Shown: piece by piece, positions 36,082 to 44,110 of the stretch | How the letters are laid out: each line of letters starts with the position of its first letter | How positions within the stretch are numbered: position 1 is the first letter of the stretch | Source of the DNA: Streptosporangiales bacterium | GTDB lineage: Bacteria; Actinomycetota; Actinomycetes; Streptosporangiales; WHSR01 | Reading direction: 5' to 3' | DNA: 64,000 bases | NCBI GenBank assembly: GCA_009379995.1 | Contig: WHSR01000014.1 | Span: forward strand, 1 to 64,000 | Position numbers and translations under genes: made by a program | The notes under the pieces: model-generated | Told to the model about the DNA's origin: nothing | Databases searched by the model: none | The model's input: the letters and a program-made list of their open reading frames with translations, nothing else

Positions 36082-36516
36082 TCAGCCGTCGAGGATCCGG
36101 CCGCCGTCGTGCACGCGGACGAACGGTCCGTCCGGACGCAGCGCGTCGTGCGTCCGTACCGCGTAGATATCCGTCATGTAGCCGTCGACCTCGTCCGGCC
36201 GAAGCCAGAGGATCTCGCTCACCTCGTCGGTGGGGCCTGCCCGCCCACCGACCGGCCGGCAGCGAAAGACGAGGACGACGATGCCGCGGGAGAGGTTCTT
36301 GTAGACGCCGGTAAGGACCTCCGGCTCGACGAGGAGACCGGTCTCCTCCTTCACCTCACGGCAGAGGCCCTCGGTGACGGCTTCCCCCAGCTCCAGCACG
36401 CCGCCCGGGGGTTCCCAGATGCCGTTGTCCCTGCGCCTGGTCGCCAGCACCCGGCCGTCCGAACCGATGATCACCCCGACCACAGCGACGGAATGCCTGG
36501 GGAGCTCGTGGGCCAT
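36082..36516 (-). CDS. Nudix hydrolase
   Basis: This 144-residue Nudix enzyme has the box GGVLELGEAVTEGLCREV, followed by KEETGLL, a full match to GX5EX7REUXEEXGU. It hydrolyses a nucleoside diphosphate linked to another group; the actual substrate is unknown. It is divergent from the MarR gene, with 92 bases between. Confidence 0.92.
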   Translation of the reverse strand: MAHELPRHSVAVVGVIIGSDGRVLATRRRDNGIWEPPGGVLELGEAVTEGLCREVKEETGLLVEPEVLTGVYKNLSRGIVVLVFRCRPVGGRAGPTDEVSEILWLRPDEVDGYMTDIYAVRTHDALRPDGPFVRVHDGGRILDG

Positions 36517-36590
36517 GTGGTGAGTTCCTCCATGTGTCGGGCAGCGCCGCGGCGGTCATCGTAGCGAACCGATTCTGCCAAGCGGCGGCC

Positions 36591-36601
36591 GCATGATATG
36601 C
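36591..36601 (+). promoter_or_regulatory. Small palindrome before the MarR gene
   Basis: GCAT-GAT-ATGC lies eight bases before the MarR start and within the short divergent region with the Nudix gene. MarR proteins usually bind palindromes here. The dyad is short, so support is weak. Confidence 0.3.
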
Positions 36602-36608
36602 ATGAGTT

Positions 36609-37157
36609 ATGAATGATTCTTCGCCCGCGGCCTCTCGTACCGCCAACCTGCTCGGCGCGGCGGCGCTCGCCATCGGTGAACGGATGCTGGCCGCCGCGAC
36701 CGGCGTGGCCGGCGTCAGCACCAGCGGTTCGGCCGCCCTCGTCAGGCTGGTCGCCGAGCCCGGCATAGGGGTCACCGAACTCGGCGAGCGAATCGGGCTC
36801 AGCCAGCCGGCGGCCGCGCGGATGATGGACAGCCTGGCCGCGCACGGCCTGGCCGAACGGCGGCCGGGAACCAGCGGCCGGTCGGTGGCGGTGCATCCGA
36901 CCCGCAAGGGCCGCGCCGCCGCACGGAGGGTGTTGCAGGCACGCCAGGGCGAGCTGGGTGGCCTGATCGAGCGGCTGAGCCCAGAGGAGCGGGAGTCCCT
37001 GACCAACGGGTTGGAGAAGATACTGGACCGGCTGTTCGACGAGGTCGGCTCGGAGTACGTGCTGTGCCGGCTGTGCGACACGAGGCTATGTCTGACCGAG
37101 GGTCAACTCTGCCCGGTAGGTCAGGCAGCGCTGGACCGCGGGGGCGGCAGTGGGTGA
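36609..37157 (+). CDS. MarR family regulator with C-terminal cysteine cluster
   Basis: This 182-residue winged-helix regulator has its HTH at about 55-115 (GVTELGERIGLSQPAAARMM; KKG-like TRKGRAAARR). The last 35 residues contain the cluster CRLCDTRLCLTEGQLC, with four cysteines, fit for binding a metal or sensing redox state. It overlaps the DMT transporter gene by eight bases and so probably controls export by that pump. Confidence 0.9.
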   Translation: MNDSSPAASRTANLLGAAALAIGERMLAAATGVAGVSTSGSAALVRLVAEPGIGVTELGERIGLSQPAAARMMDSLAAHGLAERRPGTSGRSVAVHPTRKGRAAARRVLQARQGELGGLIERLSPEERESLTNGLEKILDRLFDEVGSEYVLCRLCDTRLCLTEGQLCPVGQAALDRGGGSG

Positions 37158-38040
37158 GGTCCTCGCGCTGACGGCCGCGGCCTGCTACGGCGTCACCCAT
37201 TTCGGGAATGGCCTGCTCGCCCGCCGGGCCAACGGTGTGGCGGTTGCGGTGTTCGCCCAGGCGGGCGGGACGGTGCTGATCCTGATCCTCGCCTTGGCAG
37301 TGCCGGGTGGCACCGCCACCGGCCCGGCCCTCGGCTGGGGAGCGCTGTCCGGCGTCGCTACCGGGCTGGGCATGGCGTTCCTCTACCGCGGGCTCGGCCG
37401 GGGGCGGATGAGCGTCGTGGTGCCGGTCAGCGACGTCAACGCCATGACGATCCCGGTGTTCGTCGGTATCGCGCTGCTCGGTGAGCGACCGTCCTCGCCC
37501 GCCGTATTCGGCATCGGCGTCGCCCTCCCCGCGATCTGGCTGATCTCTCGCGGAGGCCGGGCGAACGCGGAACCACGGCTTCGGGCCGCCCGCACCGCCG
37601 ACGGACCGGGAACGCCGGCCCGTACCCGCCGGGCGGCCGGCGTTACCGACGGCCTGCTCGGCGGGGCCGGCATCGCCCTCACCTGGGTGGCGCTGGCCGA
37701 GGTGCCGGCGGGCACCGGACTGTGGCCGCTGGTGTTGAGCAGGGTGGTGTCGGTGGCCGCCATCATTCCGCTGGTTACAGCGACCCGGACGTCGCTGCGG
37801 CTGCCCGCCAGCGTCACCGCGCCCGCGGCGGTGGTGGGCGCGGTGGGCACTGTCGCCACCCTGCTGTACATGCTCGCCGCCCGTGAACAGCTCCTCGCCG
37901 TCACCTCGGTGCTCTCCGCCCTCTATCCGGCGATCCCGGTGCTGCTCGCGCTCGGTCTGCTGGGCGAGCGCATCACCGCCGCGCAGACGGTGGGCCTGGG
38001 ATGCGCGGCGGCGGCCATCTCCCTCATCGCCCTTCCGTAG
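37150..38040 (+). CDS. DMT/EamA family transporter
   Basis: This 296-residue membrane protein has ten predicted helices in two EamA repeats. Each has the typical boundary (FLYRGLGRGRMSVVVPVSDVN in the first; YMLAAREQLLAVTSVLSALYP in the second). It is a probable exporter of a small metabolite. The GTG start lies inside the MarR gene's end. Confidence 0.88.
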   Translation: MGEVLALTAAACYGVTHFGNGLLARRANGVAVAVFAQAGGTVLILILALAVPGGTATGPALGWGALSGVATGLGMAFLYRGLGRGRMSVVVPVSDVNAMTIPVFVGIALLGERPSSPAVFGIGVALPAIWLISRGGRANAEPRLRAARTADGPGTPARTRRAAGVTDGLLGGAGIALTWVALAEVPAGTGLWPLVLSRVVSVAAIIPLVTATRTSLRLPASVTAPAAVVGAVGTVATLLYMLAAREQLLAVTSVLSALYPAIPVLLALGLLGERITAAQTVGLGCAAAAISLIALP

Positions 38041-38113
38041 CGCCGACGGCTCCCGATAGGCAGCTTGACAGTGCCCATGACCAGTTACACCGACATTTCG
38101 GGCAGGTTTGTGG

Positions 38114-39283
38114 TCACGAGCTCTGTGAGGCGTCGGAGACGGTGTGGTCCGGGCGGTCCGAGTGGTGCGGGACCGGGCGGTCCGGGCGGTACGGGGTCAG
38201 GTCCAGCGGCGCGTCCCGGCCCAGCGCGAGGTCGGCGGCGAGGGCGCCCAGGTAGGGGCCGAGGGTGAGCCCGATCGGGCCCAGTCCGGTGGCGACGACG
38301 AGCCCGTCCAGGCCGTCGATGCCGCCCAGCAGCGGCGCCCCGTCGGGGGACAGCGGACGGAACCCAACCCGTACCTCCGCCACCGTCCCGTCGTCCAGCC
38401 CGGGCGCTATCGCGAGCGCATCGGTCAGCACCTTGTGCAGACCCCGGGCGGTGACCCGGTGGTCGAAGCCCACGCCGGACTCCCGGGTCGCGCCGGCGAC
38501 CACCCGCCCGCCGGGGAACGCCAACAGGTAGTGCTCGTAGAGGGTACGGATGATCGGCCAACTCCCGGTGTCGTGGCCCGGCAGATCCAGGTGCAAGATC
38601 TGGCCGCGCTGCGGGAACACCGGCAGCGCCACCCCGATCGGCTCGCACAGTGCCCGCGACCAGGCGCCGCCGGCCACCACGACGGCGTCCGCGCCGATGG
38701 TCTCGCCGTCCACCGCCACGCCGGTGACCCCGCTTCCGGCCACCGTCAGGCTCGCCCCGCCGGAGCGCCGCTCGGCACCGTGCGCCGCCGCCGCCTGCGC
38801 CAGCGCGTCTCGCATCCGCCTGCCGTCCACCCGGACGACCCCGCTCACGTACAGCCCGGCCAGATCGTCCCGCAGCACCGGGAAGGCGCCGGCCGGCTCG
38901 CCCGGGGCAAGACGTTCGACCTCGCCGAGCCCCACCATCTGCGGCTGTTCGCGCAGCCGCAGCAGGGCGTCGTGCATCTCGTCCAGCATCGGGCCGTCCT
39001 CGGCCACTGTGATGCCGCCCACCGGGACGTACCCGGTGTCGTCGACGCCGGCGGCGACGAGCGCCTCGACCAGCCGCGGGTAGTGCTCGGCGGCGCCGAG
39101 GCCGAGCGCCGTCATGCTCGGCGGCGTGCCCCGCAGCAGCCACGGGAAGACGACCCCGGCGCCGGCGGCGGTGGCCTGCCCCTGGTCGGCCCCGTCCACG
39201 GTCAGCACCTCGGCGCCCTCCGCGGCAAGGTGGTAGGCGATGCTGGCGCCGACGATCCCGCTCCCGACAACGATCACACGCAT
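38114..39283 (-). CDS. FAD-dependent amine/amino-acid oxidoreductase (DAO family)
   Basis: This 389-residue flavoprotein begins MRVIVVGSGIVGASIAYHLA (GxGxxG dinucleotide fold). It has the DAO-family pattern throughout (PVGGITVAEDG; VRVGFRPLSPDGAPLLGG near the end). It probably oxidises a secondary amine or D-amino acid, similar to glycine oxidase. The start is ATG 39283; the very long open frame continuing to 40774 is a composition artefact. It is divergent from the disulfide reductase gene. Confidence 0.88.
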   Translation of the reverse strand: MRVIVVGSGIVGASIAYHLAAEGAEVLTVDGADQGQATAAGAGVVFPWLLRGTPPSMTALGLGAAEHYPRLVEALVAAGVDDTGYVPVGGITVAEDGPMLDEMHDALLRLREQPQMVGLGEVERLAPGEPAGAFPVLRDDLAGLYVSGVVRVDGRRMRDALAQAAAAHGAERRSGGASLTVAGSGVTGVAVDGETIGADAVVVAGGAWSRALCEPIGVALPVFPQRGQILHLDLPGHDTGSWPIIRTLYEHYLLAFPGGRVVAGATRESGVGFDHRVTARGLHKVLTDALAIAPGLDDGTVAEVRVGFRPLSPDGAPLLGGIDGLDGLVVATGLGPIGLTLGPYLGALAADLALGRDAPLDLTPYRPDRPVPHHSDRPDHTVSDASQSS

Positions 39284-39478
39284 GGAGATCACTCTGCCGC
39301 ATAGGTACGACGAGAGCACAGACATAAGCTGTGGCTGCCTCGTGCTTCGACGCCACCGGCCGCCCGAGCGAATAGTGTCAGCACTCGGACAGTTCGGGTC
39401 GGCTCTCGGCGTGGCAACCGCGTTGTCCGGGGAGTCAGCGAGCAGCACACAGCAGCACACGGAGGAGAGGAGCTCGCC

Positions 39479-40867
39479 ATGGCTGTCGAGGACGTCGACG
39501 TGGTCGTCGTCGGCATGGGACCCGGCGGTGAGGATGTGGCCGGCCGCCTGGCCGAGGCCGGGCTGTCGGTGATCGGCGTGGAGGCGAAGCTGCTCGGCGG
39601 CGAGTGCCCGTACTGGGGCTGCGTGCCGAGCAAGATGATGATCAGGGCGGCGGATCTGCTCGCCGAGACCCACCGGGTCCCGGGCATGGCCGGTACGTCC
39701 ACGGCGGCGCCGGACTGGACCCCGGTGGCCCGGCGCATCCGGCAGGAGGCCACCGACACCTGGGACGACAAGGTGGCGGTCGACCGGTTCGTCGGCAAGG
39801 GCGGGCAATTCGTACGCGGCAGCGGCCGCATCACCGCTCCCGGCGAGGTCACCGTCGCGGTGGCCGACAAGGGCGACGGGCAGGGCGATCGGGTGTTCCG
39901 GGCCCGCCGCGGCATCGTGCTGGCGACCGGCACCGAGCCGGCGGCACCCCCGATCGACGGGTTGGCCGGCACGCCGTATTGGACCAACCGGGAGGCGATC
40001 GAGACCGAGGTAGTCCCCGAGTCGCTGATCGTGCTCGGCGGCGGCGCGATCGGGTCCGAGCTGGTCCAGGTCTTCGCCCGCTTCGGCGCGCGGGTGACGG
40101 TGGTGGAGGCCGTCGACCGGCTCCTTCCCGGCGACGAGCCGGAGGCCGGCGCGCTGCTGGCCGAGGTGTTCGCCCGCGAGGGCATCGAGGTGCACACCGG
40201 CGCCCTGGCGACCCAGGTCCGGCACGACGGGGATCGGTTCGACCTGACCTTGAAGGACGGCACCGAGCTGTCCGCGGAGCGGCTGTTGGTCGCCACCGGC
40301 CGCCGCGCCGACCTCGCCGCGTTGGGTGTCGGGGCCGTCGGCATCGACGAGAGCGGCAAGGCGATCCCGGTGGACGAGCACCTGCGGGCGGCGACCGGCG
40401 TGTGGGCGCTCGGCGACGTGACGGGCAAGGGCGCGTTCACCCACATGGCCGTCTACCAGGCCGGCATCGTCGCCGCCGACATCCTCGGCGAGCGCACACC
40501 GTCCGCCGAGTACCACGCGGTACCCCGGGTCACCTTCACCGACCCCGAGATCGGCGCGGTCGGACTCACCGAGGGCCAGGCCCGCGAGCTCGGGCTGCGG
40601 GTACGCATCGGGTCGGCGCCGGTCCCGTCCTCGGCCCGTGGCTGGATCCACAAGGCGGGCAACGACGGGTTCATCAAGCTGGTCGAGGACGTCGACCGCG
40701 GGGTCCTCGTCGGCGCCACCTCCGCCGGACCGAACGGCGGCGAGGTGCTCGGCGCGCTGTCGGTGGCCGTCCACGCCGCGGTACCCACCGACCGGCTACG
40801 ACAGATGATCTACGCCTATCCGACCTTCCACCGGGCGATCGAGGACGCCCTCCGGGAGCTCGGGTAG
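39479..40867 (+). CDS. Pyridine nucleotide-disulfide oxidoreductase (MerA/Lpd-like)
   Basis: This 462-residue FAD/NAD(P) oxidoreductase has an FAD motif (VGMGPGGEDVAGRLAEAG, residues 11-28), the redox pair Cys43/Cys48 in GGECPYWGCVPSK, a second dinucleotide fold (VLGGGAIGSELV) and the C-terminal dimer motif YAYPTFHRAIEDAL. It lacks the heavy-metal domain and the C-terminal Cys pair of true mercuric reductases. The substrate is probably a low-molecular-weight disulfide or quinone. GAGGAGAGG precedes the ATG. Confidence 0.88.
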   Translation: MAVEDVDVVVVGMGPGGEDVAGRLAEAGLSVIGVEAKLLGGECPYWGCVPSKMMIRAADLLAETHRVPGMAGTSTAAPDWTPVARRIRQEATDTWDDKVAVDRFVGKGGQFVRGSGRITAPGEVTVAVADKGDGQGDRVFRARRGIVLATGTEPAAPPIDGLAGTPYWTNREAIETEVVPESLIVLGGGAIGSELVQVFARFGARVTVVEAVDRLLPGDEPEAGALLAEVFAREGIEVHTGALATQVRHDGDRFDLTLKDGTELSAERLLVATGRRADLAALGVGAVGIDESGKAIPVDEHLRAATGVWALGDVTGKGAFTHMAVYQAGIVAADILGERTPSAEYHAVPRVTFTDPEIGAVGLTEGQARELGLRVRIGSAPVPSSARGWIHKAGNDGFIKLVEDVDRGVLVGATSAGPNGGEVLGALSVAVHAAVPTDRLRQMIYAYPTFHRAIEDALRELG

Positions 40868-40896
40868 ACCCCCCGGCCCCCGGGCCGTGACTCCCG

Positions 40897-41076
40897 TCAG
40901 ACCGGGGGCTCGAGCCCGGAGCGCCAGCCGTCACCGTCGCAGAGCTGGCAGATCTCCTCGACGAGCATGGTCCCGAACTGGCCGTTGATCATCGCGGCGC
41001 GGGGCACCCGCCGTACCCCCAGTCCGCGGCAGATCGGGCACAGCGTGTTGACCGGCCGCTCGCTCCCCTCGCTCAT
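40897..41076 (-). CDS. Small CxxC zinc-ribbon protein
   Basis: This 59-residue protein starts MSEGSERPVNTLCPICRGLG. It has two CxxC knuckles, CPIC and CQLC, each followed by G-rich turns (CDGDGW) as in the DnaJ zinc domain. It is probably a small zinc-binding accessory protein. The longer frame to 41109 adds eleven residues without support. The 3' end faces the disulfide reductase gene. Confidence 0.75.
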   Translation of the reverse strand: MSEGSERPVNTLCPICRGLGVRRVPRAAMINGQFGTMLVEEICQLCDGDGWRSGLEPPV

Positions 41077-41106
41077 GTCTGCGAACCTATCGCAATCGAT
41101 CGCGCC

Positions 41107-41177
41107 CACCCCGCCGAGATCTATGTTGCGGGGGTCGTTTTGTCCGGTTCAGTGCCCCACAACATAGATCTCGGCGG
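41107..41177. repeat. Palindromic repeat, copy B
   Basis: CCCCGCCGAGATCTATGTTG (41107-41126) and its exact reverse complement at 41158-41177 enclose an inner CGGGG/CCCCA pairing and the loop TTTTGTCCGGTTCAG. It lies in the gap between two minus-strand genes. It is the longest of the three copies. Confidence 0.9.
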
Positions 41178-41180
41178 GGC

Positions 41181-41849
41181 CTACCCGGCGCCCGCCACCG
41201 GAAGGCCGGCGAGCTTCCACTCGAGGAACCCGTCCTCCAGCCGGCGGGCCCGCCGTCTGTTCCGGTGGAGCAGCCGGACGGCGTCGTGGGCGAACACGCA
41301 GTACGCACCGCGGCAGTAGGCCACGACGAGGACGGAGTCCGGTATCTCGTCGAGCCGGGCGGGCAGCTGGTCCAGGGGGACGGAGATGGCACCGGGGATG
41401 TGCCCGGCCTCGTACTCGACGGCGGGGCGGACGTCCAGGACGGTGACCTCGCCCGCCCGGGCGCGGGCGAGCAGCTCCTCGCGGCCGACCTGCTCGACGT
41501 CCTCGCCGAGGTAGGCGGCGGCAGCGCGGTCGGCCTCGGCCCGGTGCGCGACGCCGGTGGCCCGTAGCGCGGCGAGCAGGGCGGCGACGTCGTCGCCGGC
41601 GAGCCGGTAGTAGACACGCGTCCCGTCTCGGCGACCGGCCACCAGCCCAGCGTCGCGCAGCCGCTGGAGCTGGGCGGAGGTGTTGCCGACCCGGGCGGCG
41701 GCGGTCTCGGCGAGCTGCTCCACGCTGCGCTCCCCCTGGGCGAGCAGGTCGAGCAGCTCCAGCCGCAGCGGGCTGGCCAGCGCCTGGCCCACCCGGGCGA
41801 ACTCGCTGAGCAACGACGTCTTGGCCTCGTGCTTGGTCTCGCTTGACAC
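41181..41849 (-). CDS. ArsR family regulator fused to a rhodanese domain
   Basis: This 222-residue protein has an ArsR winged helix at about 18-95 (SPLRLELLDLLAQGERSVEQ; NTSAQLQRLRDAGLV) and a rhodanese domain at about 120-218. The rhodanese active-site loop is YCRGAYCVFA with Cys179 and Cys184. No metal-binding cysteines are seen in the HTH part. The rhodanese could sense persulfide or polysulfide. It is divergent from the methyltransferase gene. Confidence 0.92.
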   Translation of the reverse strand: MSSETKHEAKTSLLSEFARVGQALASPLRLELLDLLAQGERSVEQLAETAAARVGNTSAQLQRLRDAGLVAGRRDGTRVYYRLAGDDVAALLAALRATGVAHRAEADRAAAAYLGEDVEQVGREELLARARAGEVTVLDVRPAVEYEAGHIPGAISVPLDQLPARLDEIPDSVLVVAYCRGAYCVFAHDAVRLLHRNRRRARRLEDGFLEWKLAGLPVAGAG

Positions 41850-41860
41850 GCGTTGATTCT

Positions 41861-41874
41861 ATTATTCAAATAAT
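41861..41874. promoter_or_regulatory. Candidate operator between the ArsR-rhodanese and methyltransferase genes
   Basis: ATTATT-CA-AATAAT gives 6-bp inverted arms in a short AT-rich divergent region. It lies right before the ArsR start and 20 bases before the ribosome-binding site of the leader. ArsR-type proteins bind AT-rich palindromes of this kind. Confidence 0.5.
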
Positions 41875-41894
41875 CCTTAGATATAAGGAGAATC

Positions 41895-41924
41895 ATGATG
41901 CGTCGCGTTGGGGTGCACCAGTGA
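41895..41924 (+). CDS. Nine-residue leader peptide (MMRRVGVHQ)
   Basis: AAGGAG is followed by AATC and ATG, then nine codons and a TGA. That stop overlaps the GTG start of the methyltransferase gene (GTGA). The methyltransferase has only a weak site of its own. The short frame therefore likely brings ribosomes to it (translational coupling). Attenuation is possible, but no run of a regulating codon is seen. Confidence 0.5.
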   Translation: MMRRVGVHQ

Positions 41925-42553
41925 ACAGGGCTCCGGAGACCGCCGACGAACGGGCCCTCCACTGGGACACCGTCTACGAAAGCCGCGGCACCGAGGGTGT
42001 GAGCTGGTACCAGCCGGCCGCCTCGGTGTCGCTGGAGCTGATCGACGTCCTGGACGTTCCCCGCCACACGGCCGTCGTCGACGTCGGGGGCGGCGCCTCC
42101 CGTCTCGCCGACGGTTTGGTCGAGCGGGGATTCACCGACATCTCCGTACTGGACGTATCGAAGTCAGCACTCGACGCGGCCCGTGGACGCCTCGACCCCG
42201 ACGCGCCGGTGACCTGGCTGCACGAGGACGTGCTCGACTGGCGCCCGGGGCGTCGCTTCGGTCTCTGGCACGATCGCGCCGTTTTCCACTTCCTCACCGA
42301 GCCCGAGCACCAGGCCGGCTACCTGGCCGTACTCCGTTCGGCGATCCGGCCCGGCGGCGCGGTCGTTCTTGCCACCTTCGCTCCCGACGGACCCGAGTAC
42401 TGCTCGGGCCTACCCGTGGCCAGGTACTCGGCGCGGCAGCTCGCCGAGACACTCGGCGAGGACTTCCGGACGGTGGGGGTCAGACGCGAGGAACACACCA
42501 CACCGACCGGCGCCGTCCAGGCCTTCACCTGGGTGGCGGGCCGAATCGGCTAG
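41921..42553 (+). CDS. Class I SAM-dependent methyltransferase
   Basis: This 210-residue enzyme has motif I VDVGGGASRLADGLVERG near residue 47. The preceding ALHWDTVYESRGTEGVSWYQ is typical of thiol/small-molecule methyltransferases, and motif II is HEDVLDWRPG. It is divergent from the ArsR-rhodanese regulator and probably controlled by it. A role in sulfur, selenium or arsenic methylation is possible but not shown. GTG 41921 is the chosen start; the longer frame from 41843 overlaps the regulator start. Confidence 0.85.
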   Translation: MNRAPETADERALHWDTVYESRGTEGVSWYQPAASVSLELIDVLDVPRHTAVVDVGGGASRLADGLVERGFTDISVLDVSKSALDAARGRLDPDAPVTWLHEDVLDWRPGRRFGLWHDRAVFHFLTEPEHQAGYLAVLRSAIRPGGAVVLATFAPDGPEYCSGLPVARYSARQLAETLGEDFRTVGVRREEHTTPTGAVQAFTWVAGRIG

Positions 42554-42558
42554 GCACG

Positions 42559-43386
42559 TCATGCGACGGCGCCGAGACGACGCCGGATCAGCCGAGACAG
42601 CAGATCGACGGCGAGGATGAGCGCCAGCACGGCAAGCACCAGGGTGGACAGCTCGTCGTAGCGAAACAGCGTGAGCGACACCGCGAGCTCCTGCCCGATC
42701 CCGCCGGCCCCGACGAAGCCGAGCACCGTCGAGGTGCGTACGTTGCACTCCCACTGGTACAGCAGCAGCGAGGCCAGGTTGGCACGCGCCTCCGGCACCA
42801 CACCGAGCAGCGCTACGGACGTACGGTTCGCCCCGACGAGCCGCAGCGCCTCGATCGGACCTGGCTTGACCGCCTCCAGTTGCTCGGCGCCCAGCTTGGC
42901 CAGCATCCCTGCGCCGTGCAGGGCCACCGCCAACGCGCCGGCCGCCGGACCCGGACCGATCATCGCCACGAACAGCAGCGCCCACAGCAGGTCCGGTACG
43001 CCCCGCAGGAACGCGGCGCTCAGCCGTACCGCCCCGCGCACCGGAGCGGGCGCCTCGACGTTGCGCGCCAGCAGCACCGCGAACGGCATCCCCACGATCG
43101 CCGCCAGCAGCAGCCCGGCGAGCGAGATCTGTGTGGTCTGCACGATCGCGCCGCCGATGGTGGCCAGGAACTCACCGGACAGATCGGGGGAGAGGAATCC
43201 GCTGAGCAGTTCGCGTGCCCCGTCGCGGCCCGCCACCAACTCGCCAACGCTCAGCCCGGCGCCGTGTACCGCCCACACCAGCACGGCGATCGTCGCGATG
43301 CCAACACCCCAGCGCGCGGGACGGGCGCCCGGACCCGGTACCGGAGCCGCCGTCCTAGGCGGGGCGGGACTCTTCGTCGAAGTCAG
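42559..43386 (-). CDS. phnE: Phosphonate-type ABC permease PhnE (likely CTG start)
   Basis: This is an integral membrane permease with about six helices and the EAA-like loop ALRLVGANRTSVALLGVVP. The only GTG start (43284) falls inside the first helix (WGVGIATIAVLVWAVHG). A CTG at 43386 overlaps the phnC stop as CTGA, has AGGAG five bases before it, and opens a frame (LTSTKSPAPPRTA) with no stop into this helix. That gives a normal 275-residue length. It is the last gene of phnDCE. Confidence 0.82.
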   Translation of the reverse strand: MTSTKSPAPPRTAAPVPGPGARPARWGVGIATIAVLVWAVHGAGLSVGELVAGRDGARELLSGFLSPDLSGEFLATIGGAIVQTTQISLAGLLLAAIVGMPFAVLLARNVEAPAPVRGAVRLSAAFLRGVPDLLWALLFVAMIGPGPAAGALAVALHGAGMLAKLGAEQLEAVKPGPIEALRLVGANRTSVALLGVVPEARANLASLLLYQWECNVRTSTVLGFVGAGGIGQELAVSLTLFRYDELSTLVLAVLALILAVDLLSRLIRRRLGAVA

Positions 43387-44096
43387 ACCTTCTCCTGTTG
43401 ATAGATCTTCGCCGAGATCGTCTCGTCGATCGGCGGCCCGTCGTGGACGACGCGCCCCTCGCGCAGCGCCACGACCCGCGGGAACGTAGCGGCCACCGTG
43501 AGGTCGTGCGTCGCGGCGATCACCGTCGCGTCGGCCTCGTGCAGGGCACGTACGGCCTCGGCGGACGTCACCGGGTCCAACCCGGTCGTCGGCTCGTCGG
43601 CGAGCAGCAGCCCCGGTGCGGGCAGCAGCGCACGGATCAGCGCCACCCGCTGCCGCTGCCCACCGGACAGCTGGCTCGCCCGCGCGGAGAGGCAGTCGAC
43701 TACCCCGTGCCGTGCCGCCAGCTCGGCGAACCGATCCGCGTACCCGCTAGGTGCCCGGCCGGACAAGACCTTGCACCAGTCCCGCAGCCGCCACCCGGCT
43801 ACCGTGCCCATCAACGCGTTGAGCCGCCCGGACACACCGAGAATGAGATCGTCGCCCTGCCGGAGGAAACCGGCGTTCCGCCGTATCTCTCTGGTCGATC
43901 GCCCGTACGGGTCACGTCCGCCGACGCGCACGGTGCCCACCGCCGGGACCGCTCCGAGCAGGGCGCGCAGCAGCGTGGACTTGCCCGCTCCCGACGGCCC
44001 CAGCAGAGCGACCCGCTCGCCGGCATCGACCTCCAGGTCCACCCCGTCGAGCGCGAGGAGACCGCGGTCGGCGAACTCGACGGTGAGGTCCCGCAC
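43383..44096 (-). CDS. phnC: Phosphonate-type ABC ATPase PhnC
   Basis: This 237-residue ATPase has Walker A GPSGAGKST (33-41), signature LSGGQRQRVALIRAL (about 143-157) and Walker B LLLADEPTTGLDP. It energises uptake together with PhnD and PhnE. The frame begins with a GTG (VRDLTVEFADRG) 14 bases after the phnD stop. No ATG is available nearby in this frame. Confidence 0.9.
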   Translation of the reverse strand: MRDLTVEFADRGLLALDGVDLEVDAGERVALLGPSGAGKSTLLRALLGAVPAVGTVRVGGRDPYGRSTREIRRNAGFLRQGDDLILGVSGRLNALMGTVAGWRLRDWCKVLSGRAPSGYADRFAELAARHGVVDCLSARASQLSGGQRQRVALIRALLPAPGLLLADEPTTGLDPVTSAEAVRALHEADATVIAATHDLTVAATFPRVVALREGRVVHDGPPIDETISAKIYQQEKV

Positions 44097-44110
44097 ATAG
44101 ACGTCGATGG

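Noticed and set aside
38114-40774. Open frame of 886 codons on the minus strand across two genes
   Set aside because: It reads through the antisense of the disulfide reductase gene; only the part from 39283 has the DAO family pattern. High-GC DNA gives long antisense frames.
39479-40867. Mercuric reductase
   Set aside because: There is no heavy-metal domain, no C-terminal cysteine pair and no mer genes nearby.
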